Shown here in pieces: positions 15,451 to 23,360 of a stretch of DNA of 64,000 bases; position 1 is the first letter of the stretch, and each line of letters opens with the position of its first letter. This DNA is from CAVXZE01 sp963766175. GTDB lineage: Bacteria; Myxococcota_A; UBA9160; UBA6930. Both the position numbers and the translations under genes were made by a program. The notes under the pieces are model-generated. The model was not told where the DNA came from and did not search any database. It saw only the letters and a program-made list of their open reading frames with translations. The stretch covers positions 496,001-560,000 of the forward strand of contig CAVXZE010000021.1 of assembly GCA_963766175.1 (NCBI GenBank), written 5' to 3'.

Positions 15451-16316
15451 GTCCCGGTGTCCGCGGGCTCCGCGATCACGCGGTTCTCGATGCGGCCCAC
15501 TCGCTCGATCTCGATCGTCACCACGTCACCTTCGACCAGCATTCGCGGCGGCTTCCTGGCGATTCCCACTCCGGCGGGCGTCCCCGTCGAGATCACGTCC
15601 CCCGGTTCGAGAGTCATCACCGTGGTGAGCGTCTCGATCAGGTCGTAGCAGTCGAAGATCAGGTACTTCGTATTGGAGCTCTGACGGACCTCGTCGTTCA
15701 CCCGGGTCTCCAGGTTCAGGCAGTGGGGATCCCCGACTTCATCAGGAGTGACGATCCAGGGCCCCAATGGGCCGTGGGTATCGAAGGACTTGCCGAGCGT
15801 CATGGTGGGCGCCTTGACCTGCCAGTCGCGTACGCTCACGTCGTTCATCACCGTGAAGCCGGCGATGACCTCGGCCCCGCGCTGGCTGGGGACGTGGCGG
15901 CAACGCTTTCCGATCACGAAGGCGAGCTCTCCCTCGTAGTCGAGGGCGCTCGAGACCCGCGGGAGATGGATCGGATCGCCAGGCCCGGTGACGCAGGAGA
16001 CCTGTTTGTTGAAAACCGTGGGAAATTCGGGTCTCTGTCTGCCGGTCTCCTCGATGTGCTCGGCGTAGTTGAGGCCGATTGCCAGGCACTTGCTGGGCTG
16101 CACCGGTGCCTCGAGGTGAACCTCGGCGAGAGCGATCCGGTGCCGGCCGGCGTCCAGCGCCTCGGCGGCGGCATCGAGGGCGGGACGGCCCGCCTCCAGA
16201 AATGCGCGCATCTCGCGAGGCAGATCCGGTGCGGCGGAGGCGAGGTCCACCACCTCCTCGGCGACGACGATCCCGAGGCGGGTCGCGCCGGCATGCTTGA
16301 AGGTGACAAGCTTCAT
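15444..16316 (-). CDS. Fumarylacetoacetate hydrolase (FAH) family protein
   Basis: A 290-residue FAH-superfamily protein. The N-terminal MKLVTFKHAGATRLGIV, the motif AIGLNYAEHIEETG, the metal-binding VSSALDYEGELAFVIGK and the segment PGDVISTGTPAGVG are all diagnostic. These enzymes hydrolyse or decarboxylate acylpyruvates and 2-hydroxy-dienoates in aromatic and tyrosine breakdown (for example acylpyruvase, 5-carboxymethyl-2-hydroxymuconate isomerase, ureidoglycolate lyase-type members). The exact substrate is not readable. ATG 16316 has GGAGG ten bases upstream; the upstream extension is unlikely. Its stop codon lies within a dispersed repeat copy shared with the polB 3' side. Confidence 0.92.
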   Translation of the reverse strand: MKLVTFKHAGATRLGIVVAEEVVDLASAAPDLPREMRAFLEAGRPALDAAAEALDAGRHRIALAEVHLEAPVQPSKCLAIGLNYAEHIEETGRQRPEFPTVFNKQVSCVTGPGDPIHLPRVSSALDYEGELAFVIGKRCRHVPSQRGAEVIAGFTVMNDVSVRDWQVKAPTMTLGKSFDTHGPLGPWIVTPDEVGDPHCLNLETRVNDEVRQSSNTKYLIFDCYDLIETLTTVMTLEPGDVISTGTPAGVGIARKPPRMLVEGDVVTIEIERVGRIENRVIAEPADTGTF

Positions 16317-16526
16317 GATCGAAATCCTCCAAGGCTCGAATCGTAGAGCATCTCCCGACCCTGTGTTCCAGATCACCGAGAATAGGAGGCTCCTCAGCTA
16401 TGATCTCGTCGTGGGAGCGGGTACAACGCTCCGTTCACCGCTCCTTCAGACGCGCCCGACGAAATCGCGGTATCAGTAACCCAGGGGCTTCCGCAATCCA
16501 GGGAATACTGAAGGGGAGGACCCGAA

Positions 16527-16799
16527 ATGGACCTTTCGCCCGAAACCGCCCGAAGGCTCAACCAGGCCAGCGACGCCCAGGATCATCGCGAGATCCGAAT
16601 CCGCCTCGAGAGCCGTGCCGCCCTGCTCGAGGCCTTCGCCCTCGCCCAGAAGGAGAGCTGGATCGAGGATTGCCAGGTGCTCCTCCCCCGTCTGGAGCTG
16701 GTCATCCGGATGGCGGGGGGATTCTCGATCGGTCCCCGCCAGGACACCGCACCGCGCCGGGTCAGGCGAGGTCCGCTGAGCATCGCAGGCCACGCCTAG
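16527..16799 (+). CDS. Small hypothetical protein
   Basis: A 90-residue open frame with an excellent GGGGAGGA ribosome-binding site nine bases before ATG 16527. The first 60 residues are predicted amphipathic helices with balanced charge (LNQASDAQDHREIRIRLESR, AALLEAFALAQKESWIEDCQ), the rest is basic. No known domain is recognised. It lies 55 bases upstream of arfB on the same strand, so it may be co-transcribed with it. The good start signal and non-random composition support a real gene; the function is unknown. Confidence 0.55.
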   Translation: MDLSPETARRLNQASDAQDHREIRIRLESRAALLEAFALAQKESWIEDCQVLLPRLELVIRMAGGFSIGPRQDTAPRRVRRGPLSIAGHA

Positions 16800-16853
16800 T
16801 AGCCCCTCCTGTTTTTCAATCAGCTCCCCGCTGCGGGCGCCGATAGCACCGCA

Positions 16854-17294
16854 ATGGCCGGACTTCGAGACCTGGAGATTTCGGAGCGGCGGATAATACC
16901 CGCACGCCTGCTCTCGGTCCGCTTCACCCGCGCCAGCGGCCCGGGGGGGCAGAACGTCAACAAGGTGGCGACGAAGGTCGACCTGCGCCTGGACCTGGAT
17001 GGAGCTGCTGCGCATCTCGGAACCGAGGACGTCGCCCGGATTCGCGAGAAGCTCGCGACCCGGCTCGACGGAGACGGAAGATTGCACGTGGTGAGCAGCG
17101 AGAGTCGCCTGCAGGCTCGAAACCTGGAGGCGGCTCTGGCGCGGATGGAGAGGCTGATCCAGCGCGCCCTGGCGAAGCCGCGGCCGCGCAAGCCCACCCG
17201 ACCGACGCGGGGAAGTCGCGAGCGCCGGCTCACCGAGAAGCGTCAGCAGGGCGACAAGAAGCGGCTGCGCGGACGCGATCCCGGCGAGGACTGA
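16854..17294 (+). CDS. arfB: Alternative ribosome-rescue factor / peptidyl-tRNA hydrolase ArfB (YaeJ)
   Basis: A 146-residue class I release-factor-like protein. The catalytic GGQ (G31-G32-Q33) sits in TRASGPGGQNVNKVATKV, the hallmark of the family, and there is no stop-codon recognition domain. The C-terminal 35 residues are strongly basic (KPRPRKPTRPTRGSRERR and following), the tail that enters the empty mRNA channel of stalled ribosomes. Length matches ArfB (about 140). It hydrolyses peptidyl-tRNA on ribosomes stalled at mRNA ends. The start at ATG 16854 gives the standard N-terminus. nudC follows 30 bases later on the same strand. Confidence 0.93.
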   Translation: MAGLRDLEISERRIIPARLLSVRFTRASGPGGQNVNKVATKVDLRLDLDGAAAHLGTEDVARIREKLATRLDGDGRLHVVSSESRLQARNLEAALARMERLIQRALAKPRPRKPTRPTRGSRERRLTEKRQQGDKKRLRGRDPGED

Positions 17295-17324
17295 ACGCAG
17301 GGCGGCCTGGGCTACGTTCGCCCC

Positions 17325-18152
17325 ATGGGTGCAGAAAACCGACGGGTCTTCAGATCGAGCCTGAGCGAACCGACCGAGGAATCCAGGCCCGCCCTGTGGT
17401 TCGCCTTCCGGAACCGGGAGCTGCTCGTCGCTGCCGACTCCTTCCTTCCACCCCGCGAAGCACTGGATCGTCTCGGGCTCCAGCCGGTACAGACCCACTA
17501 CCTGGGTCTCCTCGAAGACATCCGCTGCTACGCGGCGGAGCTGCCGCCGGAGACCCGGCCACCCGAGGGGTTGGCCTTCCACGACCTCCGGGCCCTCCTG
17601 GGACGACTGGAATGGGACCTTCACGAATTGGCCGGTCGCGCCATCCAGATCGTGGAGTGGGACTGCAACCATCGCTACTGCGGCGGCTGCGGAACGCCCA
17701 CCGAGATCGCGACGACCGAGCGATCGCGCGTCTGCCCCGGATGCGGCTTGCACCACTTCCCCCGCATCGCGCCCTCGATGATCGTGGCCGTGGAGAGGGA
17801 GAACGCGATTCTGCTGGCGCGAGGCCCCCATTTCCCACCGGGGATCCACAGCGTGCTCGCGGGCTTCCTGGAGCCAGGAGAGAGCGCCGAAGACGCGGTG
17901 GCCCGCGAGGTGTACGAGGAAACGCGCATCGAGGTCACCGACATCCAATACTTCGGCAGCCAGCCCTGGCCGTTCCCACATTCACTCATGCTGGGCTTTC
18001 AGGCTCGCTACGCGGCCGGCGAGATCCAGGTGGACGGCACCGAGGTCGAGACCGCCGGATGGTTCGAGGCAGACGACATGCCAATGATCTTTCCGGGCAA
18101 CGTCAGCATCGCCCAGTGGCTGATCCACGACTTCCTGAAGCGTCACCGCTGA
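17325..18152 (+). CDS. nudC: NAD+ diphosphatase / RNA de-NADding enzyme NudC
   Basis: A 275-residue Nudix hydrolase of the NudC type, which cleaves NADH to NMNH and AMP and removes NAD caps from RNA. A four-cysteine zinc ribbon (CGGCGTPTEI then VCPGCGLHHFPRI) precedes the Nudix domain. The Nudix box runs GFLEPGESAEDAVAREVYEE with the REVYEE core, and the NudC signature SQPWPFPHSLM follows, which separates it from other Nudix families. The N-terminal domain of about 100 residues is also typical. Length matches E. coli NudC (257). It overlaps no neighbour and could share a transcript with arfB. Confidence 0.95.
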   Translation: MGAENRRVFRSSLSEPTEESRPALWFAFRNRELLVAADSFLPPREALDRLGLQPVQTHYLGLLEDIRCYAAELPPETRPPEGLAFHDLRALLGRLEWDLHELAGRAIQIVEWDCNHRYCGGCGTPTEIATTERSRVCPGCGLHHFPRIAPSMIVAVERENAILLARGPHFPPGIHSVLAGFLEPGESAEDAVAREVYEETRIEVTDIQYFGSQPWPFPHSLMLGFQARYAAGEIQVDGTEVETAGWFEADDMPMIFPGNVSIAQWLIHDFLKRHR

Positions 18153-18267
18153 TCCCCGGGGATGCTTTCGCGGTCTCGCTTCTTCACAAGCGCGAGCAAA
18201 CAGGCAAAGAGCGTCCCCGCTCGGTTGAGGTTACTCTCCTTGTCCTTCTCGGTGTGGAGAGGCTTAG

Positions 18268-18675
18268 GTGAAAGTCGGAGCAGACATCGAGGCCGTCTGT
18301 GGAAGATGCGGCGAGGTGTGGCACGTGATCGTCGCCATCGCGAACGGTGAAATCGCCAGAGTCGAATGCAAGCAGTGCGGGCGGCCTCACCGCTACCGGG
18401 GGATCGGCGGGCGACCCACAGCGGCGCGAAGCGCGACGCGCACCCGGAACGCGAGTGCGAAGACGAAGCCCTCGCAGCCCCTGGTGGAGGCAGATCCCTC
18501 GCGGCCGCCCAAGAGCTACCGGAGCAGCGACTGCTACGCAATCGGCGACCGCATCGAGCATCCGCGTTTCGGCGCCGGTGTCGTCGACCGGGTCGCCGGA
18601 CCGGAAAAAGTCCAGGTCTGCTTCCCGGACGGACACCGCGTCCTGGTGCACGCGCGCGGCGCCCGGCGCTCCTGA
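18268..18675 (+). CDS. Zinc-ribbon protein with CarD-like/SH3-like C-terminal module
   Basis: A 135-residue protein started by GTG 18268. The N-terminal third is a zinc ribbon with CxxC pairs (VCGRCGEVW, then VECKQCGRPHRY). A flexible basic linker (about 45-70) follows. The C-terminal 60 residues, PPKSYRSSDCYAIGDRIEHP and RFGAGVV, resemble a small SH3-like or CarD-type beta barrel. The same C-terminal module closes the protein at 24169-25257, including the rare ending LVHARG versus LVHQRP. The function is unknown; a nucleic-acid or RNA polymerase contact is inference from the zinc ribbon plus barrel. It directly abuts the amidase pseudogene on the other strand (gap one base). Confidence 0.72.
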   Translation: MKVGADIEAVCGRCGEVWHVIVAIANGEIARVECKQCGRPHRYRGIGGRPTAARSATRTRNASAKTKPSQPLVEADPSRPPKSYRSSDCYAIGDRIEHPRFGAGVVDRVAGPEKVQVCFPDGHRVLVHARGARRS

Positions 18676-18676
18676 A

Positions 18677-19430
18677 TCAATCGGACCAGCTGCTCGGCCA
18701 GTCGGGGTGCCAGGGGCGCTCGCGTTGGAAGGCCAGCGCGGCTCGAAGCACCAGGTCCTCGCGGTGGCGCGGTCCTACGATCTGCATTCCGATCGGGAGC
18801 CCCAGCTGCGACCGCCCAACGCGCATCGTCGCCGCCGGGTGCCAGGAAAGATTGAAGGGAATGGTGAAGGAGGCGACGCCCGCGATCGACTGGGGCCGCC
18901 CCTCGGTCTCGGCGGGGAAAGGGCGCTTGGCGGGCGGTGGGTCGTAGGGAACGGTGGGCGTCACCAGCAGGTCGAAGCGCTCGAAGGCCTCGGCGCACCA
19001 GCGGTTCAGCTCGACCCGCTGGTCCCCGATGCTCCGCCAGCGCTCTGGGGTCATCGCCCAGCCCGTCTTGACCCCGGCGATGAAGGCCCGCCCCATCTCG
19101 GATTCGCGATCGGGCAGGTATTCGTGGATACGGGCGGCCAACTCGAAGGCGCCGAGCAGGCTCCAGTCACGACCCATACAGGGCGGCGTGCTCGAGATCC
19201 TTCACGCCAGGGGGGACTCCCGCCAGAGGCCGGGCCTCACCCCGTTGGATGCGCTCCTAGGAATCTCTGGCATCGGCCATCAGGGCCTCGCGGTCCCGCA
19301 TCGCGACGAAGCCGTTCAGATCGCCATTGGTCTGGTCGATCCGGTCGAGAACGGCTCCCATGAGTTCGACGGGGGAGACCTTGCCGGCCCGCAGTCGACC
19401 CGTGAGCTCGGTCAGGCTGAGCGTGAGCAT
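18677..19430 (-). pseudogene. Internally deleted amidase (amidase-signature family)
   Basis: Three pieces of one amidase gene are readable on the minus strand in three frames. ATG 19430 (with an AGGGACG upstream) begins MLTLSLTELTGRLRAGKVSP, VELMGAVLDRIDQTNGDLNG, FVAMRDREALMADARDS and stops at 19257. A second frame continues with GEARPLAGVPPGVKDLEHAA and LYGS, which carries the catalytic-lysine region (GVKDLE). A third frame, 18677 to about 19177, is the normal C-terminus of a GatA/AmiE-type amidase (RWCAEAFERFDLLVTPTVPY, GLPIGMQIVGPRHREDLVL). The central domain with the Ser-cisSer motifs GGSSGG and GGSIR, roughly 230 residues, is missing. The gene cannot make active amidase. Two intact amidases occur in the same window. 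Confidence 0.85.
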
Positions 19431-19519
19431 GTCGTCCCTGGGTGCATTCTACCCGGAGCGTGATCGCGTTCGCTAGGATCAGAGCCCCTGAGAAACACCT
19501 GGCAGATGCGGAGCCACCC

Positions 19520-20188
19520 ATGCTGAGCGACTTGAGAGCCCACGAACGGAGCTTTCGCTCCCAGTGCGGAGAAGACGGTGTCCTGCGGCGAATCTTCGAG
19601 TGCATCGGCACCGCCAACCGCTACTTCGTCGAGTTCGGCGCCAAGGACGGATGCGTGGAGTCGAACACGGCCCACCTGCGCATCGACCACGGCTGGTCGG
19701 GTCTGCTGATGGAGGGCGATGCCGAGCGGGTCCGTGAGCCGGTGCGGAACGAGTTCGTCACTGCCGAGAACGTGAACCAACTGTTTGCCCGGTACCGGGT
19801 GCCGCCCGACTTCGATCTGCTCTCGATCGACGTCGACGGCAACGACTACTGGATCTGGAAGGCCATCGACGGCTACCACCCCCGGGTGGTGGTGATCGAG
19901 TACAACATCTTCTTCGGACCGTCGGTGCGCAAGACGATTCCCTACAGCGCCGACTTCCATTGGGACAAGACCCCCTACCACGGGGCCAGCCTGGCTGCCC
20001 TCCAGAAGCTCGGCCGAGAGAAGGGCTACACCCTGGTGTACGCGGAAAGCTATGCGCCCAATGCCTTCTTCCTGAAGAACAGCGAGCTTCCGGCAGACTT
20101 CGTCGAGCGACCCATCGAGAAGATCTCGGACTGGTGGCTGTGCGAGGAGCCAGAGGACGAACTGAATCGACCCTGGGTGTCGATCTGA
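19520..20188 (+). CDS. FkbM-like SAM-dependent methyltransferase family protein
   Basis: A 222-residue protein. The region NRYFVEFGAKDGCVESNT has the motif I pattern (FxEFGAxDG) of FkbM/methyltransferase-21-type proteins, followed by HGWSGLLMEGD (motif II with an acidic residue for the ribose) and FDLLSIDVDGNDYWIWKAI (motif III/IV, IDVDG). This fits a Rossmann-type S-adenosylmethionine-dependent methyltransferase. Targets in this group include sugars, glycans and small metabolites; the substrate is not known. I chose ATG 19520 because earlier in-frame residues are unlike the family. The amidase gene follows 16 bases later, so they may be co-transcribed. Confidence 0.75.
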   Translation: MLSDLRAHERSFRSQCGEDGVLRRIFECIGTANRYFVEFGAKDGCVESNTAHLRIDHGWSGLLMEGDAERVREPVRNEFVTAENVNQLFARYRVPPDFDLLSIDVDGNDYWIWKAIDGYHPRVVVIEYNIFFGPSVRKTIPYSADFHWDKTPYHGASLAALQKLGREKGYTLVYAESYAPNAFFLKNSELPADFVERPIEKISDWWLCEEPEDELNRPWVSI

Positions 20189-20204
20189 GCGGAAGGGAAA
20201 TGCC

Positions 20205-21623
20205 GTGAACGACTACGAATCCTACGATGCCCTGGGTCTGGCCGAGCTGATCAGGAAGCGCGAGGCGAAACCCTCCGAGATCCTCGAGGCGGCGATCGCA
20301 AGGCTCGAGGAGCGAAATCCGAAGCTCAACGCCATCGTCATTCCCATGCTCGATGAGGCCCGGAAGGAGGCCGGCGGCGACCTCGCCGACGGGCCCTTCC
20401 ACGGCGTTCCCTTCCTGGTGAAGGATCTCCACCTCCTCACCAGGGGTGCGCGCACCAGCTACGGATGCCGGCTCTTCGAGGACTTCGTCGCCGATCACGA
20501 CAGCGAGATCGTGACCCGCTACCGGAATGCCGGGCTGGTGATCTTCGGCAAGACCGCCTCCCCCGAATTCGGCCTCACCACCACCACGGAGTCGAAGCTC
20601 TTCGGGAAGACGCGGAACCCCTGGAACACCGACCACACCGCCGGCGGCTCCTCGGGCGGCGCCGCGGCAGCCGTCGCTGCGGGAATCGTCCCCCTGGCCA
20701 ACGCCAGCGATGGCGGCGGCTCGATCCGTATTCCCGCCTCCTGCTGCGGTCTGTTCGGAATGAAGCCCACTCGCGCCCGCACGCCCGCGGGTCCGGATGC
20801 GGGTGAAGGCTGGAGCGGCATGAGCGCGGTCCACGCGGTGAGCCGCTCGGTCCGCGACAATGCCGCTCTGCTGGATGCCAGCAGCGGACCAGACCTCGGC
20901 GCGCCCTACTGGGCGTCGCCTCCGGAACGCCCTTATCTGGAGGAAGTGGGTCGTTCACCGGGTCGACTGCGCATCGCCTTTCAGAGCCGCGCCTTCAACG
21001 ACGTCGAGACCCATCCGGACTGTGTCGCCGCCGTCGAAGAGGCCTCCCGAATCTGCGCGGAGCTCGGCCACGAGGTCGAGGAGAGCTCGCTCTCCATCGA
21101 TACCGAGACCTTCCGGCAGGCGACCGGCACCATCATCGCCGCGAATCTGCGCGCCACCTGCGAGGACCGGGCCGCTATCCTGGGGCGGGAATTCGGTCCA
21201 GACGATCTGGAGCCCGTGACCTACGCCATGGTGACGGGGGCAGCGGCAACCGGAGCGGCCGAGTACGCCCGTTCGGTCCGCGTCATCCACGGCATCGGCC
21301 GCCAGGTGGCAGGCTTTCTGGAGCGCTACGACGTACTGCTCACGCCCACCATGGCCACACCCCCTCTCCCTTTGGGGGTTCTCTCCCTCTCGAACCCGGA
21401 CTTCGGCGAATTCCTCGGGAGCCTCCTGAAGACCGTCGGTTTCACCCAGCTCTTCAACGCCGCGGGGAACCCGGCCATGTCCGTGCCGCTGGTGTGGAAC
21501 GCCGCCGGTCTGCCCATCGGCGTGCAGTTCGCCGGGCGCTTCGGAGACGAGGCAACGCTATTCCGCCTCGCGGGACAGCTCGAGCAGGCCCGACCCTGGT
21601 TCGATCGCCGCCCTTCCATCTAG
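20205..21623 (+). CDS. Amidase (amidase-signature family)
   Basis: A 472-residue amidase with the complete Ser-cisSer-Lys triad: K73 in PFLVKDLHLL, S150 in TAGGSSGGAA and S173 in SDGGGSIRIPASCCGLFGMK. The family hydrolyses carboxamides; relatives include fatty acid amide hydrolases, nylon-oligomer hydrolases and bacterial aryl-amidases. The length is normal. The start is GTG 20205, with GGAAGGGA at about nine bases. A strong terminator follows at 21692-21722. It lies just downstream of the methyltransferase-like gene and a broken paralogue is at 18677-19430. Confidence 0.93.
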   Translation: MNDYESYDALGLAELIRKREAKPSEILEAAIARLEERNPKLNAIVIPMLDEARKEAGGDLADGPFHGVPFLVKDLHLLTRGARTSYGCRLFEDFVADHDSEIVTRYRNAGLVIFGKTASPEFGLTTTTESKLFGKTRNPWNTDHTAGGSSGGAAAAVAAGIVPLANASDGGGSIRIPASCCGLFGMKPTRARTPAGPDAGEGWSGMSAVHAVSRSVRDNAALLDASSGPDLGAPYWASPPERPYLEEVGRSPGRLRIAFQSRAFNDVETHPDCVAAVEEASRICAELGHEVEESSLSIDTETFRQATGTIIAANLRATCEDRAAILGREFGPDDLEPVTYAMVTGAAATGAAEYARSVRVIHGIGRQVAGFLERYDVLLTPTMATPPLPLGVLSLSNPDFGEFLGSLLKTVGFTQLFNAAGNPAMSVPLVWNAAGLPIGVQFAGRFGDEATLFRLAGQLEQARPWFDRRPSI

Positions 21624-21645
21624 CCTGCGCCGCGGCTCACCTGGA

Positions 21646-21669
21646 GAACTTCGTTCGCCTCCGGCTCGC
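21646..21669. repeat. Third copy of the dispersed 24-bp repeat core
   Basis: On the minus strand this reads GCGAGCCGGAGGCGAACGA then AGTTC, matching the core of the tandem repeats at 15371-15394 in 22 of 24 positions. It lies 23 bases after the amidase stop codon and before the terminator hairpin, so it is again in a 3' intergenic position. Confidence 0.8.
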
Positions 21670-21691
21670 CGGGCTTGCCCAGAAACAGGAA

Positions 21692-21722
21692 GGCCCCGGC
21701 GTGGCCGGGGCCCTCTTTTTTT
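21692..21722 (+). terminator. Rho-independent terminator after the amidase gene
   Basis: A perfect 9-bp GC stem GGCCCCGGC (21692-21700) and GCCGGGGCC (21704-21712) with a GTG loop is followed by CTC and a run of eight T (21715-21722). This ends plus-strand transcription from the amidase gene. On the minus strand the hairpin is followed only by a weak T-rich tract, so it may also help end the convergent cold-shock gene. Confidence 0.92.
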
Positions 21723-21738
21723 CGAAATGATCCCGCGC

Positions 21739-21948
21739 TTAGCAGGGTCGTACTTGTGTAGCCTCCATCCCCTTCTTGCCTTGCTGTGCCTCGTACTCCA
21801 CCTGCTGACCGTCTTGAAGGGTCTTGAAGCCTTCGCCCTGAATGTTTGAATGATGGACGAAGAGATCCTTCCCTCCGTCATCGGGAACGATGAACCCGTA
21901 TCCCTTTTCGTCGCTGAACCATTTCACTGTGCCAGTTGACAAACTCAT
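21739..21948 (-). CDS. Cold-shock-domain protein (CspA family)
   Basis: A 69-residue single cold-shock domain that binds single-stranded RNA and DNA and acts as an RNA chaperone. RNP1 is KGYGFI and RNP2 is DLFVHHS; the start TGTVKWFSDEKGYGFI and end VEYEAQQGKKGMEATQV are standard. The start at ATG 21948 has GGAGAG just upstream. A GC-rich hairpin lies at 21958-21974, immediately before the ribosome-binding site. It converges on the amidase terminator. Whether it is cold-inducible cannot be told from sequence; the hairpin next to the RBS makes translational control plausible. Confidence 0.95.
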   Translation of the reverse strand: MSLSTGTVKWFSDEKGYGFIVPDDGGKDLFVHHSNIQGEGFKTLQDGQQVEYEAQQGKKGMEATQVRPC

Positions 21949-21957
21949 CTCTCCTGC

Positions 21958-21974
21958 GGTCCCGATTCGGGACC
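21958..21974 (-). promoter_or_regulatory. Hairpin just upstream of the cold-shock gene RBS
   Basis: The 17-base sequence GGTCCCGATTCGGGACC is a perfect palindrome around one base, giving a 7-bp GC stem with a 3-base loop. It lies three bases from the GGAGAG ribosome-binding site of the cold-shock gene (on the minus strand, 5' leader). It could modulate translation with temperature, or be an operator if the transcript starts downstream of it. Confidence 0.6.
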
Positions 21975-22115
21975 CGTAATGCAAATCCTCGCTTCGGTCC
22001 CCGCCGGGGCGGGGCTCGAAGCGGCCTGATCATAACCCACCCGGATCGGATGGCCAGACATGGAGAACTCCGGTTCCCGGCCCTCCTCTAGCCCGCCCCC
22101 GCCCCCCCAGCGGTC

Positions 22116-23270
22116 CTATCCGTCGTCCTCCTCGGCGCGCTCGGCCTCGGGGGGGATCTCTGCCGCGACGATCTCCCGGGGGCTGGCCTCGCCGGGCGGC
22201 GCGGCCTCGCCAACGAAGCTGTTGAGGCGATCGATCAGCTGGCGCAACCGGCCGATTCTGACGTGGTTGAAGCGCAGGGTGACGCGCGGATAGTGATCCA
22301 CCTCACCGGCTTCCCGGGGCAGCACCGGCCGCACCTCGATCTTCCCGCCGGCGAGGATGTCGGAGAATTCGCTGTTCAATGAATCGAGCTGCTCCTGATC
22401 GGGTCCGCGGCGCACTCGGAGCACCAGCAGCTCGTCCACGTAGCGGCTCGAGTGGTAGTTCCGGTAGAAGCCGGCGATCTCCTCGACCGCGGTGTCCAGG
22501 TCATCGGTCACCCGAAACAGCGAGAGATCTTCCTCGCCGATCATGCCCCGCCCTCGCAGATGAGAGCTCAGGTAGGCGATCCATTCCCTCCAGTAGCTAC
22601 CTCCCGGCGCATCCACGAACACGACGGGCAGGATCTCGCCCTTGCCCGTCTGCATCAGCGTCAGCGCCTCGAAGCCCTCGTCGTGGGTGCCGAAGCCACC
22701 CGGAAACAGGGCGATCGCATGGGCCTCCTTCACGAAGACCACCTTGCGCGTGAAGAAGTAGCGGAAGTTGATCAGCTTCGGGTCGCCGGCGATGACGACA
22801 TTGGCATTCTGCTCGAGTGGAAGCCGTATGTTGACACCGAAGGAGGATTCCCGGCCCGCGCCTCCCTGCGCAGCGCCCATGATCCCGTCTCCGGCGCCGG
22901 TGATCACCATCCAGCCCTCGGCCACCATCCGCTCCGCGAACGAACGGGCCTGCTCCCAGTCGGGATGGCCTGGCTCGGTTCGCGCACTGCCGAAGACGGC
23001 GACCTTTCGTACGTGCTTGTAGGGTCCGAAGACGGAAAAGGAGTGGCGCAGCTCCTTGAGAGCGCTGTTGATGAGCTTCATGTCGCCCGTGGACGCGTCG
23101 TCCCTCATCAGCCGCAGGGCGGAGACCACCACCTGCCGGATCAGGTCCGCACCCGACCGCTGGCCGTAGATCTCCTGGGCGCGGTCGATCAATTCCTCGA
23201 TCAACTGGTTGAGCTCGGGGTCCGCGAGCTCGTAGCGGCGACGACGGGAGCGGGCCATTCGGCGCAGCAT
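22116..23270 (-). CDS. LOG-family protein (Rossmann-fold, lysine decarboxylase-like)
   Basis: A 384-residue LOG-type protein. The nucleotide-binding core includes VAVFGSARTEPGHPDW, MVITGAGDGIMGAAQGGA and the diagnostic PGGFGTHDEGFEAL (PGGxGTxxE) motif. Plain LOG proteins (about 200 residues) are cytokinin-riboside 5'-monophosphate phosphoribohydrolases, and bacterial relatives are often nucleotide 5'-monophosphate nucleosidases (PpnN type). This one has an extra N-terminal helical domain of about 85 residues and a C-terminal domain of about 130, like the longer PpnN-type branch, ending in an acidic tail. The start is uncertain: ATG 23270 or ATG 23258; neither has a clear ribosome-binding site. 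Divergent from the SDR gene. Confidence 0.85.
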   Translation of the reverse strand: MLRRMARSRRRRYELADPELNQLIEELIDRAQEIYGQRSGADLIRQVVVSALRLMRDDASTGDMKLINSALKELRHSFSVFGPYKHVRKVAVFGSARTEPGHPDWEQARSFAERMVAEGWMVITGAGDGIMGAAQGGAGRESSFGVNIRLPLEQNANVVIAGDPKLINFRYFFTRKVVFVKEAHAIALFPGGFGTHDEGFEALTLMQTGKGEILPVVFVDAPGGSYWREWIAYLSSHLRGRGMIGEEDLSLFRVTDDLDTAVEEIAGFYRNYHSSRYVDELLVLRVRRGPDQEQLDSLNSEFSDILAGGKIEVRPVLPREAGEVDHYPRVTLRFNHVRIGRLRQLIDRLNSFVGEAAPPGEASPREIVAAEIPPEAERAEEDDG

Positions 23271-23360
23271 ACAGAGAGGAATCCACCCTGTCCGCCTGCC
23301 CGATGGACGGCCCTCACGTCGAGCTAAGCTGATCGCGGAAATTGCGGTACGGAGGGAAAG

